Below are positions 1 through 6,500 of a DNA stretch of 10,825 nt, in pieces. Under the pieces are notes generated by a model, which was not told the DNA's origin, did no database searches, and worked only from the letters and a program-made list of their open reading frames with translations. The first letter of the stretch is position 1, and the number at the start of each line of letters is the position of its first letter. A program made the position numbers and the translations under genes. The stretch comes from Chloroflexota bacterium (lineage in GTDB: Bacteria > Chloroflexota > Anaerolineae > Aggregatilineales > UBA3940), in the NCBI GenBank assembly GCA_010092775.1, contig JAADYZ010000244.1, positions 1 through 10,825 of the forward strand, read 5' to 3'.

Positions 1-2
1 GC

Positions 3-1067
3 CTCATCGAACCGCTTAGCACTCTGCCCGTCATTGGCCGTTACGCTGAGGCTGTTGCACTTGGAATGGTGGTCATCGCCATCACCTACCTGACTTTGGT
101 CTTCGGAGAGCTAGTGCCCAAGCGACTAGCCTTGCTCAACCCGGAACGGGCGGCCACCATCCTGGGCCCTCCGATGCGTGGCTTGTCGATGATTGCTTTT
201 CCGGTGGTGCGAGTACTCAGTTTTTCGACGGATGCTGTGCTGGCGCTTCTAGGTGCTCGCAACGCCGAAGGCCCCAACGTCACTGAAGAAGAAATCAAGG
301 TGCTGATCGCGCAGGCTGCCCAAGCGGGTGTGGTAGACCCAGTCGAACAAGATATGGTGGAACGGACCTTTCGTTTTGGCGATTTGAGAGCAGCCGCCCT
401 GATGACACCTCGCCCAGAGTTGACGACGATCGACCTCTCTGACCCATCCGAGGAGAACCGGAAAAAGATTGCCGCAGAACCGCACACCTTCTATCCCGTT
501 CACCGGACCGACCCGGAGCGGGTTTTGGGCGTGCTGTCGCTCAAGTCGCTCTGGCAAGCACCTAGTGCAGAAGCGCTTAACAAACGCATCGAGGCGGCAC
601 TGGAAGAACCCCTCTATATTCCAGAGTCGATGCCAGCTCTGCGTATTCTCGATCGCTTTCGTCAGGATCGCGTCAAGATGGGGTTGGTCGTCGACGAATT
701 CGGTGCCCTTGCCGGGCTGATTACACTGACCGATGTCATGGAAGCGATCGTCGGTGAGCTGCCGGACGCCGAAGACGAGGTCGCTGTGGTAACGCGCGCT
801 GATGGTTCTTTCTTAGTAGACGGCCTGATGGTTATCGATGAGTTTCAGGATCACTTTGACATAGAGGAGCTTCCCAACCTTAAGGCGAACTTTCACACGG
901 TTGGTGGCTTTGTGATGACTATGCTTGATCGTCTACCGCAAACCGGTGACATCGTTCGTTGGGACGGTTGGCAGGCTGAGATCGTTGATATGGATGGTAA
1001 CCGCATCGACAAGATTCTCCTCAGTGCCGCTAACGAGTCACGCAACCGAGGCAACGATGATGCGTAG
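3..1067 (+). CDS. CNNM/CorC-type transporter-like membrane protein with CBS pair (5' partial)
   Basis: The reading frame is open from the first bases of the window, so the first in-frame ATG (66) is internal; 354 residues are visible, and about 80 N-terminal residues are probably missing against the usual 430 or so. In order: the end of a DUF21/CNNM membrane domain with the hallmark GELVPK (nt 105-122) and a further hydrophobic stretch (nt about 186-255); an acidic linker beginning TEEEIK; a first CBS domain opening with MTPRPEL (nt 402-570); a second CBS domain with VVDEFGALAGLITLTDVMEA (nt 603-770); and a C-terminal CorC_HlyC domain with the typical TVGGFV (nt about 790-1040). Relatives are annotated as hemolysin-family or CorC proteins and are linked to Mg2+/Co2+ transport or its regulation, with the CBS pair binding nucleotides; 'hemolysin' is a historical label. 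The family call is firm, the transported ion is unknown. No clear terminator follows. Confidence 0.93.
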   Translation, partial: LIEPLSTLPVIGRYAEAVALGMVVIAITYLTLVFGELVPKRLALLNPERAATILGPPMRGLSMIAFPVVRVLSFSTDAVLALLGARNAEGPNVTEEEIKVLIAQAAQAGVVDPVEQDMVERTFRFGDLRAAALMTPRPELTTIDLSDPSEENRKKIAAEPHTFYPVHRTDPERVLGVLSLKSLWQAPSAEALNKRIEAALEEPLYIPESMPALRILDRFRQDRVKMGLVVDEFGALAGLITLTDVMEAIVGELPDAEDEVAVVTRADGSFLVDGLMVIDEFQDHFDIEELPNLKANFHTVGGFVMTMLDRLPQTGDIVRWDGWQAEIVDMDGNRIDKILLSAANESRNRGNDDA

Positions 1068-1079
1068 GGATATTCAGAG

Positions 1080-1085
1080 TACAAT
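1080..1085 (+). promoter_or_regulatory. possible -10 box upstream of the GlsB-like gene
   Basis: TACAAT lies 36 nt before the ATG at 1122, in the short gap after the CNNM-type gene. It matches five of six positions of the sigma-70 -10 consensus and is identical to the -10 hexamers at 1416 and 1843. No recognisable -35 hexamer sits 16-18 nt upstream (that region is the end of the preceding gene), so the small gene could equally be co-transcribed. Confidence 0.3.
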
Positions 1086-1121
1086 GTGGGTCGAAAAACA
1101 TATCAAAGGAATGCATCTAAT

Positions 1122-1373
1122 ATGGTTGACTTCTTAATCTTTTTGCTCATGGGTGCCTTGGCAGGAGCAATCGCTGGCCGGTTGGTTGGCCACGAGGCAC
1201 GCGGCTGCATCGTTAACATCATCGTCGGTATCATCGGTGGCCTGGTGGGCGGCTGGCTCCTGGGCGTCCTGGGTGTGAGCATTGGCGGCGGCTTTATTGG
1301 CTCGCTGATCTCCGCAACAATCGGTGCGGTGGTGTTCCTGGGTGTTCTGCAATTGCTGTTCAAGCCAGATTAA
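1122..1373 (+). CDS. GlsB/YeaQ/YmgE-family small membrane protein
   Basis: An 83-residue, very hydrophobic, glycine-rich protein predicted to lie almost wholly in the cytoplasmic membrane as three helices (about residues 3-20, 29-50 and 56-80). The N-terminal GALAGAIAGRLV, a charged turn (HEAR) and the following NIIVGIIGGLVGGWLLG are typical of the transglycosylase-associated/GlsB family, whose members are usually 80-90 residues; some are induced by stress, but the biochemical role is unknown. The start at 1122 is preferred over an in-frame ATG at 1086 because it puts the first helix at the N terminus as in the family and has AAAGGA at 1105-1110, 11 nt upstream. It follows the CNNM-type gene by 54 nt. 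The usual Gly-rich pattern is intact with no sign of decay. Confidence 0.88.
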   Translation: MVDFLIFLLMGALAGAIAGRLVGHEARGCIVNIIVGIIGGLVGGWLLGVLGVSIGGGFIGSLISATIGAVVFLGVLQLLFKPD

Positions 1374-1415
1374 CGATCCGCTAAAGCACGAATGGCTGCG
1401 GCTGCCAGCAAACAG

Positions 1416-1421
1416 TACAAT
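1416..1421 (+). promoter_or_regulatory. -10 box of rnpB
   Basis: TACAAT ends 7 nt before the first base of the P1 helix (1429), the spacing expected between a -10 box and a transcription start. The -35 region at the correct distance (TGGCTG, 1393-1398) is a poor match to consensus, so the promoter is called mainly on the -10 and its position relative to the RNA. Confidence 0.6.
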
Positions 1422-1428
1422 CGTAGTT

Positions 1429-1796
<368 letters not shown>

Positions 1797-1820
1797 CTCT
1801 CCCCCTTGTGCGCCAGCCAG

Positions 1821-1848
1821 TTGACAGGCTCAGGCTGCACGGTACAAT
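1821..1848 (+). promoter_or_regulatory. near-consensus sigma-70-type promoter for the SH3b lipoprotein gene
   Basis: A perfect -35 hexamer TTGACA (1821-1826) is followed after 16 nt by TACAAT (1843-1848), placing transcription start at about 1855. It lies just after the rnpB 3' end and 77 nt before the GTG start at 1925. This is the best promoter match in the window and suggests strong, housekeeping-type transcription. Confidence 0.8.
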
Positions 1849-1858
1849 CCTCCGCAAG

Positions 1859-1896
1859 TGGCAGCACCGTTACACGGTTGTTACTTCGTGCTGCCA
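1859..1896 (+). promoter_or_regulatory. stem-loop in the 5' leader of the SH3b lipoprotein mRNA
   Basis: TGGCAGCAC (1859-1867) is a perfect reverse complement of GTGCTGCCA (1888-1896), giving a 9-bp stem with a 20-nt loop. It begins only a few bases after the predicted transcription start and ends 28 nt before the start codon, so it would form the very 5' end of the message. It is not followed by a T run, so it is not an ordinary terminator. Plausible roles are mRNA stabilisation or a protein-binding site; at DNA level it could also be an operator. The pairing is seen directly, the role is inferred. Confidence 0.45.
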
Positions 1897-1924
1897 GAAA
1901 TCCAATTGACCCGAAGAGGACGAC

Positions 1925-2974
1925 GTGAAGAGACTTCTACCGATTTTAATCATCGGTCTTGCGGCAAGCGGCTGCGCGGCCCTATCACCGGAAGCCGAAC
2001 CGCTGCCGACTTATACGCTGCTGCCAACCTATACGGCTTTTCCGACATGGACCCCAGCGCCGACTGCGACGGCAACTTTCTTGCCGTCCCCTACAGCGGA
2101 GCAGGCTGCGAGCCCAACGCCGGAGTCGGTAGCAGAAGCGGCGACACCCACCACGGCGGCAACCGCAACTCCTGATGCCACCCAGGTCACAACCGCTTTC
2201 GGCTCAAACCTGCGCGACGGGCCAGGTACAGATTTTGACATCCTGACCAGGGTTGAAGGCAATACGCCACTCACCGTCTTGGGCCGCAATGAAAGTGGCT
2301 TGTGGTTGGAAGTGCAAACGCTGGGCGGAACGATCGGCTGGATCGCCGTGCGCCAACTTCAGGGGCCGATTGATGTAGCGCTGATCCCACTGTCGGATCT
2401 GGTTCCGACCCCACAGTTCACGCGCACCCCAACCTCGACGCCGGGGCCTGGCACCCCGACCGCAACCGCACAAGCGACGGTCACAGGGACGCCCCCCACC
2501 GCTACCCCAGCAACCGGAACGCCTGGGACAGCAGTCCCGACCCAGGTTGTGGATGATGAACGCGGTCTGGCCTATATTTTGAATCCGGGTGAAGACACTG
2601 TTTGCCGCAATATCGTGGCTGGCACAGAGGTGCGCTTCCCAGTGAGCAGCAGCGCCGAGGAATTTGTTCCCTTTGATAGCGCGAATGCCGCCGAGATTGT
2701 CGAAGAGCGTGCCTACCAATTCTTGCGTAACAACGTCCCCGATTTCATTCAGGTCTTTGTGCAAGGCACGGTCGGCGTTGGAAGCTGCGACGCTGAAAAC
2801 ACCTGCGATGAGCTGACCTTGACGCTCTGCGCCCTGGCATCACCCGGCGCACCAACCGGCGGCTCTGAATACGTGCGAACGGTGACGCTTCAGGTGGGCA
2901 CCCAGAGCTACGATTCCTTCTTCGTGGATGCCGCCGCCGACATTGATCTCGTGCTGTCGGTGGTGGAACCCTAG
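1925..2974 (+). CDS. SH3b-domain lipoprotein with two Thr/Pro-rich linkers
   Basis: A 349-residue exported protein. The start is GTG with AGAGGA at 1915-1920. The N terminus (MKRLLPILIIGLAASGC) is a lipoprotein signal peptide with Cys17 as the predicted lipidated residue. A Thr/Pro/Ala-rich spacer (about 24-86) leads to an SH3b domain (about 88-146) with the signature NLRDGPG at 95-101 and a GWI motif at 138-140; such domains usually bind cell-wall components or ligands outside the cell. A second Thr/Pro linker (about 158-206) leads to a C-terminal domain (209-349) that I do not recognise, with four cysteines (in TVCRN, GSCDAENTC and LTLCA) that could form disulfides. The architecture suggests a surface-anchored protein holding two small domains away from the membrane. 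It has its own promoter and terminator and so is probably monocistronic. Family and localisation are well supported; function is unknown. Confidence 0.85.
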   Translation: MKRLLPILIIGLAASGCAALSPEAEPLPTYTLLPTYTAFPTWTPAPTATATFLPSPTAEQAASPTPESVAEAATPTTAATATPDATQVTTAFGSNLRDGPGTDFDILTRVEGNTPLTVLGRNESGLWLEVQTLGGTIGWIAVRQLQGPIDVALIPLSDLVPTPQFTRTPTSTPGPGTPTATAQATVTGTPPTATPATGTPGTAVPTQVVDDERGLAYILNPGEDTVCRNIVAGTEVRFPVSSSAEEFVPFDSANAAEIVEERAYQFLRNNVPDFIQVFVQGTVGVGSCDAENTCDELTLTLCALASPGAPTGGSEYVRTVTLQVGTQSYDSFFVDAAADIDLVLSVVEP

Positions 2975-2999
2975 GATTAACCCAATCAAAATGCCAATC

Positions 3000-3038
3000 A
3001 AAGGTCGTACATTGGGGTGAAGATGTGCGACCTTTTTT
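3000..3038 (+). terminator. intrinsic terminator after the SH3b lipoprotein gene
   Basis: AAAGGTCGTAC (3000-3010) pairs with GTGCGACCTTT (3025-3035) over 11 bp with one G-T wobble, around a 14-nt loop, and the stem runs directly into a six-T stretch (3033-3038). It lies 26 nt after the stop codon at 2974. Confidence 0.85.
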
Positions 3039-3050
3039 ATGCTTGACCCA

Positions 3051-3078
3051 TTGCGGCCTTCTAGGTGCTCTCTATAAT
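3051..3078 (+). promoter_or_regulatory. promoter of the small-protein/macroglobulin operon
   Basis: A perfect TATAAT (3073-3078) is preceded after 16 nt by TTGCGG (3051-3056), which keeps the most conserved TTG of the -35 box. Transcription would start near 3085, immediately downstream of the terminator of the previous gene and about 50 nt before the ATG at 3136. Confidence 0.7.
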
Positions 3079-3135
3079 AGTGGGCACGGAGCTATTCCCT
3101 GCTGCCAGGCCGTGACTAGAAAGCGAGGCCGTCCC

Positions 3136-3537
3136 ATGTTCGAACGCGACGACGATTTCGTGAATTTGTCTCCGGCGGACCAGAGCCAAATCTATGCGGT
3201 TTTCACCAATATGATTTTCGACAGTTTTGTCGATATTGTGGTGCGCGACCATTACGAGATTCGCAGACCAACGCACGTCACCTTGATGATCGACAATCAG
3301 CGGTCCATGTTGTACGTGCGCCAGCAAGAATCAGTGGCCATCCTCAAAGAGGACGCTCGGCTCCGCTACTGGGCGCATGAGTTCATCCTCGATAACCTGC
3401 TTGATCTTGAACCCGATCAGGTCGATATGATCTACCTCGACGGTGTCGTCGGGGCGGGCAATGCTTACATTCACCTTGCTGGCGACGGCATTCTGGTCAC
3501 CAGTGGGGAACCACGCAAAGGACGCAAATACCTATGA
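3136..3537 (+). CDS. conserved-looking hypothetical protein, coupled to the macroglobulin gene
   Basis: A 133-residue, acidic, soluble protein that I do not recognise. There is no signal peptide or membrane segment, so it should be cytoplasmic. The N-terminal half (DFVNLSPADQSQIYAVFTNM) looks helical; the middle alternates strands (HVTLMIDNQ, SMLYVRQQESVAIL); a helical acidic stretch (ILDNLLDLEPDQVDMIYLDG) and a final strand-rich Gly part follow, ending in a basic tail (EPRKGRKYL). ATG 3136 is chosen because GAGG stands at 3125-3128, 7 nt upstream, and because an in-frame ATG at 3025 lies upstream of the predicted transcription start (about 3085) and inside the previous terminator. Its TGA overlaps the ATG of the next gene (ATGA, 3534-3537), which points to translational coupling and a shared role or stoichiometry with the macroglobulin, although one product should be cytoplasmic and the other exported. 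Confidence 0.75.
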   Translation: MFERDDDFVNLSPADQSQIYAVFTNMIFDSFVDIVVRDHYEIRRPTHVTLMIDNQRSMLYVRQQESVAILKEDARLRYWAHEFILDNLLDLEPDQVDMIYLDGVVGAGNAYIHLAGDGILVTSGEPRKGRKYL

Positions 3538-6500
3538 TGACCTGGTCCCAGCCTGCCGCTAGCCTGGGGCGCAGCGTTCTACTGCTGCTGGCCCTGGCCG
3601 CCATTGCCTGCAATTTTCCGGCATGTGCACCCAGTGAACCCTCCATCGATGTGGACGAAGACCCCACGCGGACGCCCCTCCCGCCTACGCTAGATGTGTC
3701 GGAGCTTCCGCCAACCACACCCCAGATAGTCGCTCAGCGGCCTTTCCCTGGAGAAGAACTACCCCTCAACGGCAGCATCGATCTGTACTTTGACCAGCCA
3801 ATGAACCAGGCGACAGTCGAGGACGGCTTGAGCTTGAGCCCAGCTTTACCCTATGAGCTGACCTGGGTCGATGGCGCGACACTGCGCCTCACTCCCAACG
3901 GTCTTGAAAGGGCGAACGCCTACACCGTCTCAATCGACTCGACCGCCCAAAGCGCAGAAGGTCTGGCCCTTGCGGACGACCTGACGGTGGCGGTTGAAAC
4001 GGTCGGCTTTCTGGAAGTGGGCCAGGTTTCGCCCGCGCCAGACTCCCCTGGCGTGGAAACGGACTCGGTGATCACCGTGTTTTTCAACCGCCCGGTCGTC
4101 CCGCTAACGGTCGGTGCCGACCAATCCACGCTTCCGCAGCCGCTAACGATCTCACCGCAGGTGGCGGGACAGGGTGAATGGATCAATACCAGCATCTACA
4201 TGTGGCGTCCCGATCAGGCCCTGCCCGGCGGAACATCCTTCAGTGTCACTATCGCGGATGGCCTGACCAGCTCGACCGGTGCGGTCATGCAGGACCCGTT
4301 TGGTTGGTCCTTTACAACAGTCCAGCCAGCCGTGTTATCGCTCTCGCCTGAGCCGCTGAGCGAGAACGCGCCGCTGGATGCACCCATTGAACTGACCTTC
4401 AACCAGCCCATGAACCGCCAAAGCGTGCAAGATTCTCTCACGGTCCAGGCGGAGGATGGCACACCCATCGCTGGCAGCGCCGCCTGGGACGATGAGGGCC
4501 GCACGTTGATCTTTACGCCCTCAGGGCTGCTGCCCTATGGGAACGTCATCACGGTCAGCGTTGGATCAACCGCCAGCAGCCTCGGCGGTGGTGCCGCGCT
4601 GGGGGCAGCCTACACCACCAGTTTCAGGACCGTGTTGGCCCCCGGAATTCGCGAAACCTTCCCAGAAGATGGTGGCCGCCCCGAAGGCTTCTTCCCAGCC
4701 ATCCCGCGTATCTGCTTCAACAGCCCGATGGATGAGGCATCGCTCCAGGATAAGTTCGTCTTCGAACCGGAGCCACTGGGCGACTACGACATCTTCTACA
4801 GCGAATTCGACTTCTGCGCAGGTCCCACGACAGACTTTGAGGCTTCAACCACCTACACAGTGACTCTGTTACCCGGTGCACGCGATGTTTATGGCCGTAG
4901 CATCGATGAGCCCTTTAGCTTCACCTTTACCAACAATCAGCTTGGGCCCGAGGTCCAACTCAATGTGACTGACAACCAGTACGGCGTCTATGATGCTGGT
5001 CGTGCTGCGGAAGTCTTCATGCTCTATCGTAACGTGGAGCGCGTCGATTTTCGCCTTTCCCAGTTGACCAATCGCCAGTTTATTGACACCTTCAACTTCG
5101 AGAGCCCCAATTCGCTCTATCAACTGGTTGTGCCTGACGAACAAGTGCTACGAGAGTGGAGTGTCGATGCGGAGCAGGAACTTGATGCCAGCTTCTATGA
5201 ACGGGTGACACTCAGCGAAGATGGTGGTGCTCTGGCACCTGGCGTTTATCTCCTGCAAATGTCTTCACCGCAGGCGTCTGAGCGCGAAGTTCGCCATTTG
5301 ATGGTGGTCTCCACCGCGAACCTATTGACCAAGTTTAGTTTCAACGAGGCACTAGTCTGGTTGACTGATCTTGACACCGGCCAAGCCATCGCTGGTCAGC
5401 CTGTCACCCTTTACGACCGCCTGGGCGCTGAACTGGCCAACGGCAGCACCGATGACGACGGCCTGCTACAGGTTGGCATTCCACCGCAAGACAATCTCTA
5501 CGACAACATGTTCGCGATTTCCGCGTCTGGTGATGTCTTCGCCGCCGCCTGGTCGGGCTGGTCAGAAGGTATCAACCCCTGGGACTTCGGGCTGCCCTTC
5601 AGTGGTGGGCGCGAACCCTTTAGCGTTTACATGTACACAGATCGTCCGCTCTATCGCCCTGGGCAGGAGGTCTTCTTCAAGGGCGTTCTGCGCGATAAGT
5701 TCGACGTCACCTACAGCCTGCCAACCATCTCTGATGTCCAGCTTACATTGTTCAACAATGAAGAAGCGATGGCAACGGAAACGGTTCAGATCAACGAATA
5801 CGGCACCTTCGACGGATCATTCTTGATCCCTGATGGCGCCCAGACGGGCTTCTATCGGATGGAACTGGCCATCGAAGATCGCATTTACTCGCAGGGCTTT
5901 CAGGTCGCTGAGTTCACTGCGCCCGAATTCACTGTGAACGTCGAAAGTGACGAGCCCGAACTTGTCGTGGGTGACACCATTCAAGTGACTGTCTCCGCCG
6001 AGTTCTTCTTCGGCGGGCCAGTCAGCGATGCTGAGGTGAGCTGGACAGCCCTGCTCGGTGAGAGCGTCTTCGATTACGAGGGTCCGGGCCGCTTCCAGTT
6101 CAGCGACTATAATTGGGACGAAAGCACTCGCCGCACAGAGGACTTCATCCCTGGCTTTGGCGAGCGCATCGCGGATGGCGAAGGGGTTACCGGGCCTGAT
6201 GGCGTATTTACCATCGAGCTCCCGGCTAGCCTGATCGAAACGAATGATGCCGGGTTGCTAACCCTTGAGGCCGTCGTTAGCGATGTGAATGGGCGTCAGG
6301 TCGCCGGACGCACCGAGATTGTCATCCATCAGGCTGACTTGTATGTCGGCGTTCAACCAGACAACTACGTTGGCGCGGCAGGCGATCCGCAAATGGCCAG
6401 CCTGATCGTCGTCGATTGGGACAGCAACCCGGTTGCCAATCAGGCGGTTGAGGTGCAGGTGGTCGAGCGCCGTTGGAGCAGCGTCCGTGAGGAAGACGAA

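Noticed and set aside
2000..2180. Repetitive ACN/CCN-rich DNA as a tandem repeat or CRISPR-like array
   Set aside because: The repetition is only that of Thr/Pro/Ala codons in an exported-protein linker; there are no constant repeats or regular spacers.
3043..3078. TTGACC at 3043-3048 as -35 for the TATAAT at 3073
   Set aside because: The 24-nt spacer is too long; TTGCGG at 3051 gives a normal 16-nt spacer.
3085..3114. CACGG/CCGTG inverted repeat in the leader of the macroglobulin operon
   Set aside because: Only five pairs across a 20-nt loop, too weak to call a structured element.
3025..3135. N-terminal extension of the 133-residue protein from ATG 3025
   Set aside because: It would start inside the preceding terminator and upstream of the TATAAT at 3073; the ATG at 3136 has a ribosome site.
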